Shown here one piece after another: positions 18,068 through 26,956 of a stretch of 55,223 nucleotides of DNA. The stretch spans positions 1 through 55,223 of the IMG/VR virus record IMGVR_UViG_3300025282_000042; one strand, given 5' to 3'. This DNA comes from a virus. The notes under the pieces are model-generated. The model did no database searches and was not told the DNA's origin. It saw only the letters and a list, made by a program, of their open reading frames with translations. Each line of letters begins with the position of its first letter. The first letter of the stretch is position 1. Position numbers and translations under genes: made by a program.

Positions 18068-19021
18068 TTAACCAGTATTACCGAAGAAGCCTCTCCAGTC
18101 AGACCAACCAAAGCTATAACGCTCTCTGGCTTTGAAACGGAGATTTCCAGTATCAAAATCTGGCTCCATTTTAGTCTGTAGAGGTGCTCTAACAAACATC
18201 TTAGTACCGTTAGGAACATTAGTCTTAACGTACCAACCATCTGTATCGGTAAACCGCCGATTAATCTGAGAACCCTTTGGCAGCATTGACATGCTACGAA
18301 CTGAGTTCACATCGTTCCACCCTGATGGTGCGGTTAGTGCAGAACTGCCGTCAATGGCAATACTACCTGCTGCCGGAACCAACTGGGAGTTTAGTAGTGA
18401 ATTAGCTGTTGCCCAATAATCTGGTGGAATATGAAGTGAGACAGCAGACCCACCAACCAGAATACCACGATCATCTTTGATCTTCTGAATCGTCGTAAGT
18501 GCAGATTCAAGAGATGCATAAGCAAGATCAGCAGCACTCAAGGAGTTGGACTGATTGCCATCACTTATCGTTGGATGGGCAGCACTGAAAAGCGGAACCC
18601 CATCTCCACCATGATAAGCAGCAGTATCGGTAAAGCCGTTGTTGAAGATATCAGCAGCTTTAACCTCTTTCGTATTAGCCATCGCTCTTGCAAGACCTTT
18701 GGCACGAAGTTTGGCGAAGGTATCATACAGATTGTCCTCCATCGCCTCTTCCGTGACAGCAAAAGCAAGACTAATGGTTTCATTAGTATAACGGGCAGTA
18801 TAACTTTCTGAAGCAGTATCATAAGTTACTGCAGCACCCTCTCCCTTAACAGGAGCAGTACCAAACCCAGTAAACAGAACCTCTTCTTCAAAGGCTCTAT
18901 CTGAATTTTCAATTTCAAAAAGTGCTCTATGCTCGTTATCAACATCCCCGTATTCTAAACCAAACACGGCGTTCAAACCGGGGAGTAGTTCTTTAGCAAT
19001 ACTAGCTCTATTAATAGCCAT
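18068..19021 (-). CDS. Major capsid protein (HK97-fold, Mu gpT-like)
   Basis: 317 aa. Starts MAINRASIAKELLPGLNAVFG. It has the charged GDVDNEHRALFEIENSDRAF segment, an LFSAAHPT loop, and ends FKARERYSFGWSDWRGFFG, a typical end for Mu gpT-like HK97-fold capsid proteins. It lies downstream of the scaffold-like gene and is followed by a strong terminator, as expected for the most abundant virion protein. Codon choice looks richer in C/G-ending codons than in neighbouring genes, which fits high expression. Confidence 0.85.
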   Translation of the reverse strand: MAINRASIAKELLPGLNAVFGLEYGDVDNEHRALFEIENSDRAFEEEVLFTGFGTAPVKGEGAAVTYDTASESYTARYTNETISLAFAVTEEAMEDNLYDTFAKLRAKGLARAMANTKEVKAADIFNNGFTDTAAYHGGDGVPLFSAAHPTISDGNQSNSLSAADLAYASLESALTTIQKIKDDRGILVGGSAVSLHIPPDYWATANSLLNSQLVPAAGSIAIDGSSALTAPSGWNDVNSVRSMSMLPKGSQINRRFTDTDGWYVKTNVPNGTKMFVRAPLQTKMEPDFDTGNLRFKARERYSFGWSDWRGFFGNTG

Positions 19022-19034
19022 AATCTAACTCCCC

Positions 19035-19637
19035 CTATGCTAGTGTTACGCTAGGTGCAAGCATCGCTTTGTGATGTGCAAGCCTAACTTCAAGTACTGG
19101 GAATGCTCTTTCTGTCGCAACAGTAATATCATTTCCCGGTTCGTCTTTCACAGCTACTGGATATACATCAATAGCTTGTGTTGCTAGTCTGGTCGCAGCT
19201 TTAATACCAAAACCTGACTGGCCGGTAACAGTTGATCCAGCACCAACAGTCAATCCAAAGAAAGACTGATTAATATCGCCAGCAGAAACAGAAGCATCTG
19301 CCTGAATATAATATGTTGCTGTCGGATCAGTATTTACCATAGCCGTGGCGTTAGTGGCAGAAGTGCCAGTAGGCCAATATTTACTCCATTTTGGTTGTCC
19401 ATCCTGAACATAATGACACCCTTGGAATACACCTACAACAATAGGAGCATCACCAAGAGAAGTGCCACCAACAGTAACTGGTTCACAGTTACCTAAAGTA
19501 GCTTTAACTGTATCACCAGTAAAGATATTTTTTGCCAACCCTGATGCAATAGGAATCTCCTCAAAACCAGTGGAGTTAGCACCAGAGCCACGCATTCTTG
19601 CAGGTTGGAAACCACGGAGAGCTTTTGAAGTACTCAT
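19035..19637 (-). CDS. Capsid-associated protein upstream of the major capsid gene
   Basis: 200 aa, Thr/Ala/Val/Gly-rich, mostly beta (IPIASGLAKNIFTGDTVKATL onward). It lies between the 165-aa protein gene and the capsid gene, with a good AAAGGAG site. A head decoration or minor capsid role is inferred from position. No family named. Confidence 0.6.
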   Translation of the reverse strand: MSTSKALRGFQPARMRGSGANSTGFEEIPIASGLAKNIFTGDTVKATLGNCEPVTVGGTSLGDAPIVVGVFQGCHYVQDGQPKWSKYWPTGTSATNATAMVNTDPTATYYIQADASVSAGDINQSFFGLTVGAGSTVTGQSGFGIKAATRLATQAIDVYPVAVKDEPGNDITVATERAFPVLEVRLAHHKAMLAPSVTLA

Positions 19638-19688
19638 ATATTTTCTCCTTTAAAATAAAGTTTCCCTAATAAACCCTCTAACTAGAAA

Positions 19689-20186
19689 CTAATCCTGAAA
19701 ATTAGGACTCCTTCCTCTTGTCACAGAGGATTTACTATTATTAGTTATAGGCATTCTGGAATCAGAGGAGTTCTCTAACTGTGAATTAACTGCAGTCATT
19801 AGATTGTCACTCTTATTCTGGAAATACCTCTGACGGGCAGCGATTTTTCCTTTAGGCATTTTTGCCAAGGCCAAGTCTCCACGACAGACCGTACCGCTAT
19901 ACCGCCCTTCCTCCAGCACGATAGAGGAATGTATCATCTCAGGAACTTCATCTGGAGCTACAAAAGTCCATCCTTCAGCCAACTTCTTTCCAATATTCTG
20001 ATAGTCATCGTTTTCTCTCAGCTTAATTCGTAGCCAACGTAATCCCATATTCTGGTCATCGAAACGATTTTGAACACTATCAGGAATATCTAAAGCATCT
20101 GGCTCTTCGTAAGTCCATTCTGTTTCTTCTCTAGTTTCCAGTTCTCTTTGATTTGCACTTCGCGCATTTTGATTTCGTGTATCCAT
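19689..20186 (-). CDS. Conserved morphogenesis protein next to scaffold
   Basis: 165 aa from the ATG at 20186 (GGAGG 8-9 nt upstream). An in-frame start at 20231 would overlap the scaffold gene without a good site. Contains WTYEEPDALDIPDSV, MGLRWLRIKLRENDDYQN and a basic PKGKIAARQRYFQNK segment, a pattern I associate with head-region proteins of marine podoviruses. Function unknown. Confidence 0.6.
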   Translation of the reverse strand: MDTRNQNARSANQRELETREETEWTYEEPDALDIPDSVQNRFDDQNMGLRWLRIKLRENDDYQNIGKKLAEGWTFVAPDEVPEMIHSSIVLEEGRYSGTVCRGDLALAKMPKGKIAARQRYFQNKSDNLMTAVNSQLENSSDSRMPITNNSKSSVTRGRSPNFQD

Positions 20187-20190
20187 AGTG

Positions 20191-21132
20191 TTAACCTCCA
20201 CGCTGTGTTTGAATAGTTGTATATTCCCCATCGGCTAAATCAGCCTTTCTTTTTTCTGCGGCATATACCTCAAGAGGAATATTCCATTTAGTAGCTAACC
20301 TCACATCTTCTTGTGATAGTTTAACTTTTTTACTGGAACTTGCAGGTTTGCGTGATGCTCCTGCAACCACTTGAGCAGGTTGTGTCGTAACCTGTTCCGA
20401 AACTTCTTCTTCTACCTCCTCATATCTATGAGGAAATTCCTTTTTTAATCTTCTGTCTATTTCTGTATAAAAATCATCGTCAGAAGTATTAAATCCCATC
20501 TGCTTTAATTCAGCATCTATAGCTAAAGCTGCTGCAGTTCTTACTGAGTCTTTACCAAACCATTCATTTTCTGCAGCCCAACTTTGAGCTTTTGGATCAG
20601 GAGCTTGAGGTGCAGCCCTCTTTTGTTCCTGTCTTTGTTCAATTGCTTTTTCATAATTAGAAAGAGCAACTTTTCTTTCACCTAAATTCTGTAAGTCAAG
20701 CTGTGCTTGGTTTAAAGCTTCCTGCGCCTTAAGAACTTTATCTGAATCTCCATCTTCATAAGCTTCTCTATAATTACTTCTTGCTAATTCAATCTTATCT
20801 GTAAGCTGTTGTTCAGAAACTTCTGTACTTACTTTTTGAGTATCAGTAAACTGTTTTTCTCTTGTTAAAATACTTCTTTGCAATTCTTCATTATCTTGCA
20901 TTAGTTTCTGAATCTGCTCATCTCTAGATTTTCTCTGAGAAACTAACTGCCTAATTCTTTTTTGTGCTCCTTTTGTTTCTATCCCGTCAAGTTCTTCTGG
21001 CTCTTCTACAGTTTTTTCTTTAACTTCGACAGGTTTCGTTTCTTTTTTAGGAGCCATCTCTCCTTCAATTTCAAAATCTACTTTTTCTTCCGACACTTCT
21101 ATATTATTCCACCCTTCTTGAGTATCACTCAT
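20191..21132 (-). CDS. Putative scaffolding protein
   Basis: 313 aa. The acidic N-terminus (VDFEIEGEMAPKKE, VEEPEELDGIE) is followed by a long charged coiled coil at about residues 55-170 and a basic C-terminal part (GASRKPASSSKKVKLS), probably the capsid-binding end. This composition and the location between portal and capsid are characteristic of scaffolding proteins. A good minus-strand promoter lies upstream (21187-21216). Confidence 0.7.
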   Translation of the reverse strand: MSDTQEGWNNIEVSEEKVDFEIEGEMAPKKETKPVEVKEKTVEEPEELDGIETKGAQKRIRQLVSQRKSRDEQIQKLMQDNEELQRSILTREKQFTDTQKVSTEVSEQQLTDKIELARSNYREAYEDGDSDKVLKAQEALNQAQLDLQNLGERKVALSNYEKAIEQRQEQKRAAPQAPDPKAQSWAAENEWFGKDSVRTAAALAIDAELKQMGFNTSDDDFYTEIDRRLKKEFPHRYEEVEEEVSEQVTTQPAQVVAGASRKPASSSKKVKLSQEDVRLATKWNIPLEVYAAEKRKADLADGEYTTIQTQRGG

Positions 21133-21186
21133 TATTTTTCTCCCTTACGTTGCCACGAAAGCAATTCGATTTACGTTAGTGTTCAT

Positions 21187-21216
21187 ATTATACTATAAGT
21201 TATAGTGATCGCGCAA
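21187..21216 (-). promoter_or_regulatory. Sigma70-type promoter for the capsid block
   Basis: On the minus strand TTGCGC (-35) is followed after 18 nt by a perfect TATAAT (-10), about 55 bp before the scaffold start. It would let scaffold and capsid genes be transcribed separately from the terL-portal end. Confidence 0.6.
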
Positions 21217-21223
21217 CCCCCTG

Positions 21224-21646
21224 TTAATTAGATAAATTAAATGTTGGGTCTAAATATTTTGGATTTTGTACTTTCAGCAGAATTTGATCATCAAATAAGA
21301 GAATTAATTTAATTCCTTTATACTGCATCTTTACTCCTGCATTTTTACCGTAGCAAACATAGTCTCCTTTTTTACACCACGGTCCTTCAGGAAATTTATC
21401 TTTATCCATATAAGCTAACTTTCCTAAAGTTATAACTCGTCCTACTGTTGTAAGATAAGCCATGTCATCTTTTGTTGAATCGGGAAGAAGAACACCCCCC
21501 TTTGTTTTTGTTTTAACAGAAACGGGACGAACTAGAACATGATATCCCGGTATAGTTGGAAGAGGAGAAGGATCGGAAACTTCCTCCTCCTCCCCAGAAA
21601 TCCACTTATCGTTTATAATTGCTTTGTTTAAAGCTAGTTGTTGCAT
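21224..21646 (-). CDS. Phage co-chaperonin, GroES/Cpn10 family
   Basis: 140 aa. After an N-terminal extension of about 28 residues it reads IPGYHVLVRPVSVKTKTKGG then VLLPDSTKDD, matching the GroES opening strand and mobile loop (GG[IV]xLP). It continues with VGRVITLGKL and KGDYVCYGKNAG, equal to the GroES core. GroES is normally about 97 aa, so the extension is unusual. It would cap host GroEL and help fold the capsid protein, like T4 gp31. Its place between portal and scaffold supports this. Confidence 0.85.
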   Translation of the reverse strand: MQQLALNKAIINDKWISGEEEEVSDPSPLPTIPGYHVLVRPVSVKTKTKGGVLLPDSTKDDMAYLTTVGRVITLGKLAYMDKDKFPEGPWCKKGDYVCYGKNAGVKMQYKGIKLILLFDDQILLKVQNPKYLDPTFNLSN

Positions 21647-21661
21647 ATTTAATTTTCTCCT

Positions 21662-21859
21662 TTAATCGTCATCATTGTCTGAACGCATTCTTTTCTTAAG
21701 AATATCTCTCAGTGCTTCTCTTGACCATTCTATACCAGCACAGTATCCTACCATATGTTTATAAGTAGGAAAATCATCTGCACTTCCTGCAGCAACTGCT
21801 CTAACTATTGTTTCTAATTCTTTATTATATTTTTGGACGACCTCATCCCAAAGCTCCAT
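21662..21859 (-). CDS. Small helical late protein
   Basis: 65 aa, MELWDEVVQKYNKELETIVRA onward, ending in acidic SDNDDD. All helical by composition. Small proteins of this type often lie between portal and scaffold genes in T7-related marine phages. Function unknown. Good coupling to neighbours (15 bp to groES). Confidence 0.6.
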   Translation of the reverse strand: MELWDEVVQKYNKELETIVRAVAAGSADDFPTYKHMVGYCAGIEWSREALRDILKKRMRSDNDDD

Positions 21860-21861
21860 GT

Positions 21862-22035
21862 TTATTCTGCTGCCTCCACAACAGGCTGATTCTGATAGAA
21901 CTCAGGCCATCCAACCATGTTAAAGACATATCCTATTGCCATACCTACACCTATGGCAATTATAATTTTCCAATGCTTGGAGCAACAACTTATTATTCTT
22001 TCACTCCACGCTGTAATACTTGAAATTATGTTCAT
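21862..22035 (-). CDS. 57-aa single-pass membrane protein
   Basis: Read by eye. The ATG at 22035 has AAGGAG 8 nt upstream and the stop is at 21862. The product begins MNIISSITAWSERIIS and has one membrane helix (IIIAIGVGMAIGYVFNMVG) and an acidic C-terminus. It sits 3 bp after the portal stop and 2 bp before the next gene, so it is part of the late operon. A holin-like or accessory membrane role is possible. The family is unknown. Confidence 0.65.
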   Translation of the reverse strand: MNIISSITAWSERIISCCSKHWKIIIAIGVGMAIGYVFNMVGWPEFYQNQPVVEAAE

Positions 22036-22038
22036 ATA

Positions 22039-24705
22039 TTACTCCTTGTCTGTTTCATTATACTCACCCTTTTCCCCTTCCATTCTGGTTGCCATTTCCG
22101 CAACCTTAATCAAAGTTTCTTGGGCTTGTTTATTTCCTTCTGCCTCGCCTCTTTCTGCTGTATCTATTAATTTTATTAAAGCTTTTAACTGTTCAATATT
22201 ACTTTTTACTGCATCTCCTTTTGAGGCTTGAGACAACTTTGCCAATGTATCCATAACTTTTAGTTCCTGTTCCTGATTTAAATCAGCTTCCTTAACTGCA
22301 GCATTAAATAACATATCTACAGCTTTCATGGATTGTTTAGCAATTCTATCCCTTTCTTTTTCTTCTGACTTACTCTGCTGTTCTGCTCCCTTTTGAACAG
22401 CCTTTACAGCTATTTCAGATTCTTCAATATCTAACTTCCTATTTTCTAAAGCAGCTTCTGTTGCATCAGTTTGTAATTGTATCTGAAGTTTCTGCTGTTC
22501 CAAAGCTAGTCTGGCTTTTTCAATCTCTACCATCTGCTGTTCTGGAGACTGCTGTGGACCCATAGCCATATTTGCATTAAGAACCTGTTGTGCAGCCTGT
22601 GCCATAGCAAGTTCTGCTGTTTGAGGCATTGCTGCTTGATCAGGAGGTAACTGCTCAATCATCTTCCTTGCAACACCATTTACCTGTTCTTGGTATTTCA
22701 TAATTGAATGTTCCTGAATATTAGATTCAAGAAGAGGTTTTATTCTTTGCATAATTGGAGACTTACCATGAGCAGGGTCTTGTAAGTATGCCATCTTTAT
22801 CTGAATATGAGCATCATGATTCTGACCGGGGAAGGACGCAATTGGAACTCCCTTTGTTGCAGCCATAATATCTGAAATAGGATCAAGGGGTTTAGGCTCA
22901 ATCTTTGGAGGAAGTATCTGATCCAGATTCGGCATATTCGCCGCTCCAAGGATTGTTCTATTTAAAGCTTCCAGATTGAACATACCGGGAGGAGACTGTT
23001 GAGATAACTGTAAAGCCATCTGAGCCAACATCATCCTGTGTGCATTAGAGGGAATATTGGGATCAGAAACGGGGATAATATCTACCCTTCCGTCAAAATC
23101 CCTTTTTAGAACGTGTCGGGATTGCCCCGGCACATTGAACGGATATTCATTTGGTAGGTAATCGTGATTGATTCTTCCCAATATCTTTAGCTCATCTCTC
23201 TGCGATTTGTGAAGTCTTTTATGTATAGCACTGAAAAACTTACTTGACGCTTCAAGCAAAGCCATTGTCGTTCCGACAGGACCATATGAGGAAGCATCTG
23301 ATACCATTTTTTCTGTGTTATCAGCAAACTTCTGACCTGCCCCTGAAACAAAGCCAAGCATCTGGAACAGAGTCGAGGAAGGCTCTTTATATGGCAAAGT
23401 AATAATTGCTTTACTTAGGTCCATACCAGTTGCTTCAACTTCTTTAAATTCCCCCGGTGCTATTGGATCATTATCGCCTACAATTCTAACTCCTTTAGCC
23501 TTATATCCCCCCGGTAGGTTCGCAAACTGACCTGCATCAATGAGTGCTCTCATGGCTGCTGTCGCAGTCATTGTGAGATTACCAAGGAAGTGGATCAGTC
23601 CTAACCCGTAAAAACCGAATCCCGGTACGAATCTATAGTGTACAAAATGTAATATTTTTTGTCTCGTTTCGTCGTCGGGCTTGTAGTTTCTACGAATACT
23701 AAGTATTTTTCTTGATTGCTCTTCCAGAGTGACAATGTAGGGAAGAGCAATTCCATCATCGTATTCTGGATCATCTTCCAGTTCTAGATAACAATGCTGC
23801 TCCAATAAAGTATATTGAGGATCATCTGCTCCTGCAGGAGACACACCAAGGATTGTATCCATCTTGGTTGTCATTGCACTTAGCATTGGTATTCCTGCAT
23901 CTGGAAGATCGACATCCATATACATACCTGAAGCTATTTCTCTAGCTAAATCATTTGGACTTCTATAAATAACATGAGTATACCTATCTGCTTTTCTTAA
24001 ATCACTTGCATAATAAGAGACATAGAACTGGTCAATAGGAACAAACTCTGAAACTGGTCTGTCCAAAGAAGCGTCATAATAAATCTTTTTGAATGCTGAA
24101 CCTATCAATGGCAGATGGAAAAGCATTCTTTCAAACTCATCAAAGTATTCTGGCATCTGCTCAGTAAGCTGGTAGTTCATAAACTGCTCTACCCTGTCAG
24201 CTTGCATTTCTTTTTCTGGAGAATAGTCTCCCATGATCTGAGCTTTAACTGGACCAGAAGGAGGAAATAATTCGTTGGATGCTTTTGACTGGAACTTAAC
24301 AGCGTTCTCTACAAGCATTGGATGTACTGCTGTACATGCTCCCTCGAAAGGCTGTGAAGCTTCCTCAAGTTTTAATCCAAGAAGATCGAAGCCTCTTTCA
24401 AACATAGACTCCCATTCATTTCTTGAATCCTTATCTGCAGTAAACTTATCAAAAACTCCTGCAGATATGTCTTCTAAATCTGTATCATCTATGTTTTCAG
24501 CGAGATTTTCAAACCACTCTTCTACTGTGGGCTTTTGTTCAACCTCCAGACTGTCCTCAAAATTGACTACAACTCCCCCATCTGGGGATGCATCAATAGT
24601 AACTGCTTCTCCTATTTCAGCAGACACGCCACCTTGCCCCACAGGAAGGGTAATGATTTCTGCCTGTTGTCCTATTGTTTCATATGGATTTCGTTCAGTT
24701 GCCAT
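22039..24705 (-). CDS. Portal protein
   Basis: 888 aa, long for a portal, as in large marine podovirus portals. Contains LEEASQPFEGACTAVHPMLVEN, WYIGN-like stem segments, GPVGTTMALLEASSKFFSAIHKRLH, and a long C-terminal coiled coil (about residues 700-800, ARLALEQQKLQIQLQTDATE) that may form a barrel inside the capsid. It lies immediately downstream of terL, the standard packaging order. It would form the dodecameric DNA gate. Confidence 0.85.
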   Translation of the reverse strand: MATERNPYETIGQQAEIITLPVGQGGVSAEIGEAVTIDASPDGGVVVNFEDSLEVEQKPTVEEWFENLAENIDDTDLEDISAGVFDKFTADKDSRNEWESMFERGFDLLGLKLEEASQPFEGACTAVHPMLVENAVKFQSKASNELFPPSGPVKAQIMGDYSPEKEMQADRVEQFMNYQLTEQMPEYFDEFERMLFHLPLIGSAFKKIYYDASLDRPVSEFVPIDQFYVSYYASDLRKADRYTHVIYRSPNDLAREIASGMYMDVDLPDAGIPMLSAMTTKMDTILGVSPAGADDPQYTLLEQHCYLELEDDPEYDDGIALPYIVTLEEQSRKILSIRRNYKPDDETRQKILHFVHYRFVPGFGFYGLGLIHFLGNLTMTATAAMRALIDAGQFANLPGGYKAKGVRIVGDNDPIAPGEFKEVEATGMDLSKAIITLPYKEPSSTLFQMLGFVSGAGQKFADNTEKMVSDASSYGPVGTTMALLEASSKFFSAIHKRLHKSQRDELKILGRINHDYLPNEYPFNVPGQSRHVLKRDFDGRVDIIPVSDPNIPSNAHRMMLAQMALQLSQQSPPGMFNLEALNRTILGAANMPNLDQILPPKIEPKPLDPISDIMAATKGVPIASFPGQNHDAHIQIKMAYLQDPAHGKSPIMQRIKPLLESNIQEHSIMKYQEQVNGVARKMIEQLPPDQAAMPQTAELAMAQAAQQVLNANMAMGPQQSPEQQMVEIEKARLALEQQKLQIQLQTDATEAALENRKLDIEESEIAVKAVQKGAEQQSKSEEKERDRIAKQSMKAVDMLFNAAVKEADLNQEQELKVMDTLAKLSQASKGDAVKSNIEQLKALIKLIDTAERGEAEGNKQAQETLIKVAEMATRMEGEKGEYNETDKE

Positions 24706-24765
24706 TCTTATAAGTATCCTTAAATTTTGAAATGTCCCAAGTACTCGCCTTGCACCATTATAACA

Positions 24766-26328
24766 CTAAAAATTCCAGTACGCAACCCTCTGTTGTCTAC
24801 GGGGATTTTCGTCATCTTCCCAAGAGGGATCATCTGGGTGGCCTATACGCCAAGACTCTCTCATATAATGGACTGCCATTGTCAGGGCATCCACCTGATC
24901 ATCATGCTTTGCATGGGGAAAGGTAATTAATTCTTCTACGAGTTCATCTGCCCATCTTTTATTCTTTGGTATCCAAACTCTTCCTGCTTCAAGTAAAGGA
25001 CTTGCTGCATATACCCTTGCAACCTTATCCTTATCTGGTGTATATTCCAGAACTGGCAGACCTCCTCTTCTCATATCCTGTATAAGAGACTGTCCAGAGG
25101 CTTTCTTTTCTACAATACACACATCTGGCTTATACTCATCGTAGAGAAGCTGCGCCATTCTTCTTAGATCAGGGTATTCATAGCGTCCTCTCTGGTTTCC
25201 AAGCAGGATAAGATTACCTCCATAGTATTCTCTTCCCTTATCATCTTCTTCTGCTGTATCAAAAATACCCCATGTCTGTATGACACTGAAATCTGCAGTT
25301 GTTCTTGTACTGAACGCTGTATCATATGTCTGAATTATAAAATCACATTCAGGAGGATCGTCGTAATCCCATTCCTGTATCCACCTCTTCTTTATTACAC
25401 CCCCTTCTTCAGGGGTTGGGTTCTGCATATATAAAGAGTTCCAGTATCTGGACCCATTACTTGCAATAATCTCTTCTTCATCTATTCTTAAAATTTCATC
25501 TGGCTTCCATTCAGGAAAATAGCTTGATCCTACAGGTAAATCCAGTAATTCAGAAGCTTCATCGTCTATCCATGCAGGAATCTTTACAACTTCCCAAGGA
25601 TATGTTACTTCCATATCCATTATTTCCTGTTGTTTTAGCAACCATCCACAGAGATCATCATGATGATACCTTGTATTAATGATAACTATCGCACCATTAG
25701 GCATAATACGGGTTCTTAAGCCAGCAGGATACCATTCCTTGATATATCTCCTACCTGCTTCAGAGAAAGAGTCTTCTTCAGACATTGCATCGTCTAATAT
25801 GGCTATATGTGCACCTCTACCAGCAATCTGGCTTCGCACACCTGCCGCATAGTACGTTCCATTGTGGTTTGTCTTCCACTTTCCTGCTGCCCTTACATCT
25901 GATCTTAGAGTAACCCCCTTGAATATGTCCTGAAACTTGTCCATTCCAACAATATCTCTTACTGATCTACCGAAATCAGAAGATAGTTGGTCACTATGAG
26001 AGATTGTAAGGATTTCGTGCTCTGGATTATTACCTATATACCAAGCAGGGAATAGCTTTGAGCAGATTACAGACTTTGAACTACGAGGAGGAAGAAAGAC
26101 CATAAGCCTTTTTATCTTTCCTTCCTTAACTTTCTGTAATTTATCTGCTAAAACCCTGATGTGCTTCCCCATCTTCCAGTCAGAGACAAGGGTTGGAGCC
26201 ATTAATCTGATAAAAGACAGGAAATCATCATTACATTTGGATGTAATCCTCTGATCCAGTAAGGAATACATCGCAAGAAGACCATCATACTTGCTTATTT
26301 CTGTGTTTTCTATGTTTTGTTCTGTCAT
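24766..26328 (-). CDS. terL: Terminase large subunit
   Basis: 520 aa. The ATPase P-loop is VFLPPRSSKS (about 77-86), a non-canonical Walker A with Arg-Ser-Ser-Lys-Ser. Walker B is HIAILDD (about 174-180). The C-terminal RNase H-like nuclease shows TYDTAFS (Asp about 336), TADFSVIQTWG and KHDDQVDALTMAV. It pumps DNA into the prohead and cuts it. It is the first gene of the minus arm, with a promoter about 90 bp upstream. The small subunit candidate is far away, at 48104-48511. Confidence 0.92.
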   Translation of the reverse strand: MTEQNIENTEISKYDGLLAMYSLLDQRITSKCNDDFLSFIRLMAPTLVSDWKMGKHIRVLADKLQKVKEGKIKRLMVFLPPRSSKSVICSKLFPAWYIGNNPEHEILTISHSDQLSSDFGRSVRDIVGMDKFQDIFKGVTLRSDVRAAGKWKTNHNGTYYAAGVRSQIAGRGAHIAILDDAMSEEDSFSEAGRRYIKEWYPAGLRTRIMPNGAIVIINTRYHHDDLCGWLLKQQEIMDMEVTYPWEVVKIPAWIDDEASELLDLPVGSSYFPEWKPDEILRIDEEEIIASNGSRYWNSLYMQNPTPEEGGVIKKRWIQEWDYDDPPECDFIIQTYDTAFSTRTTADFSVIQTWGIFDTAEEDDKGREYYGGNLILLGNQRGRYEYPDLRRMAQLLYDEYKPDVCIVEKKASGQSLIQDMRRGGLPVLEYTPDKDKVARVYAASPLLEAGRVWIPKNKRWADELVEELITFPHAKHDDQVDALTMAVHYMRESWRIGHPDDPSWEDDENPRRQQRVAYWNF

Positions 26329-26417
26329 ATGTTATATATAGTTATTATAAAAGAAGGGAATATTAAAAGATAAATATAAAGTGTATATAATTTAAAGAGT
26401 TTGTCTTGTCTGTGTAG

Positions 26418-26446
26418 ATTATAACATATCTATATAGACTACACAA
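26418..26446 (-). promoter_or_regulatory. Minus-arm promoter before terL
   Basis: On the minus strand TTGTGT (-35), 17 nt, perfect TATAAT (-10). The promoter lies within an inverted repeat TGTGTAG (26411-26417) - 21 nt - CTACACA (26439-26445), which could be an operator. It would drive terL, portal and the rest of the late arm. Confidence 0.6.
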
Positions 26447-26505
26447 GCCCCGGTTTGGAATTAATTACCCCAGATGAGAGTGACCCTTGTATTTTTTGTA
26501 AATTT

Positions 26506-26533
26506 TTGAGAGGTCTGTTTATATATATATGAG
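26506..26533 (+). promoter_or_regulatory. Candidate plus-arm early promoter
   Basis: TTGAGA, a 16-nt spacer and TATGAG, inside a TA-rich stretch upstream of all plus-arm genes. Only a moderate match to the sigma70 consensus. It is proposed because some early promoter must lie in this gap. Confidence 0.35.
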
Positions 26534-26613
26534 TGTGTGCGTGTTTGTGGGGGTGGGTACGCATAATGCGCGACGAAAAATCTCTGGATTTTCAAAGGAA
26601 TTCCTTGGATTTT

Positions 26614-26631
26614 AAAACCCTTTAGGGTTTT
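26614..26631 (+). other. Short hairpin with TTTA loop
   Basis: AAAACCC - TTTA - GGGTTTT, a perfect 7-bp stem. It is the first of a series of short stem-loops in the divergent region, several with a TTTA loop. Confidence 0.6.
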
Positions 26632-26638
26632 ATCTAGT

Positions 26639-26691
26639 CTATTTAGCTCTCCATAGAACGAACTCTACGAGTTCTATGGAGAGCTAAATAG
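26639..26691 (+). repeat. Family A bulged hairpin, copy A1
   Basis: Perfect 17-bp outer stem (CTATTTAGCTCTCCATA / TATGGAGAGCTAAATAG), 4-nt bulge GAAC on the 5' side, inner stem GAACTC/GAGTTC and loop TAC. No T-run follows, so it is not an intrinsic terminator. Five further copies lie downstream in the plus arm. Confidence 0.92.
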
Positions 26692-26751
26692 TTCAGTGGT
26701 TTTGAGGGAAGGTTTTCCAGTTCATCGAAGATGTCCCTACAAAATCACTTC

Positions 26752-26864
26752 AACGCTACTCTGTAGCGTTCCTTAGAACTTCCAAGCTATTGTTTTAACA
26801 ATAGTTTTTCCAGATCAAAGCCTTTACCAAGGCTTCCTGCACATGATGAAATCCTTTAGGATTT
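26752..26864 (+). other. Cluster of four short perfect hairpins
   Basis: 26752-26770: AACGCTAC-TCT-GTAGCGTT. 26787-26804: CTATTGT-TTTA-ACAATAG. 26818-26835: AAGCCTT-TACC-AAGGCTT. 26849-26864: AAATCC-TTTA-GGATTT. In addition TCAAAGCC (26815-26822) can pair with GGCTTTGA (26881-26888), enclosing the last two. The cluster is either an untranslated leader or single-strand origin-like structure. No open frame was seen here. Confidence 0.65.
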
Positions 26865-26956
26865 TGAGGAGGACTTGACAGGCTTTGATGAAACTGTTAG
26901 GAAAATACCCCTGACTTCTTAGGAAGGGGATATTTTACTTATTAGGAGATTTTGCG

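Larger units (their letters stand above)
26329..26956. other. Divergent non-coding control region, possible origin
   Basis: 628 bp without a convincing gene between the two transcription arms. It holds a minus-strand promoter, a candidate plus-strand promoter (26506-26533), a TA-repeat, a GT-rich strand-biased stretch (about 26528-26570), the small palindrome CGCATAATGCG, hairpin A1 and a string of short hairpins. A further weak promoter candidate is TTGACA (26875) plus 17 nt plus TAGGAA. This makeup fits the early control region and replication origin (inference). Confidence 0.6.

Noticed and set aside
17920-18240. Minus-strand 106-aa frame overlapping the capsid gene end
   Set aside because: Out of frame with the capsid protein and spans a terminator hairpin. 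No family resemblance.
24275-24730. 151-aa plus-strand frame within the portal gene
   Set aside because: Antisense to a well-supported portal. Composition is a shadow of its codons.
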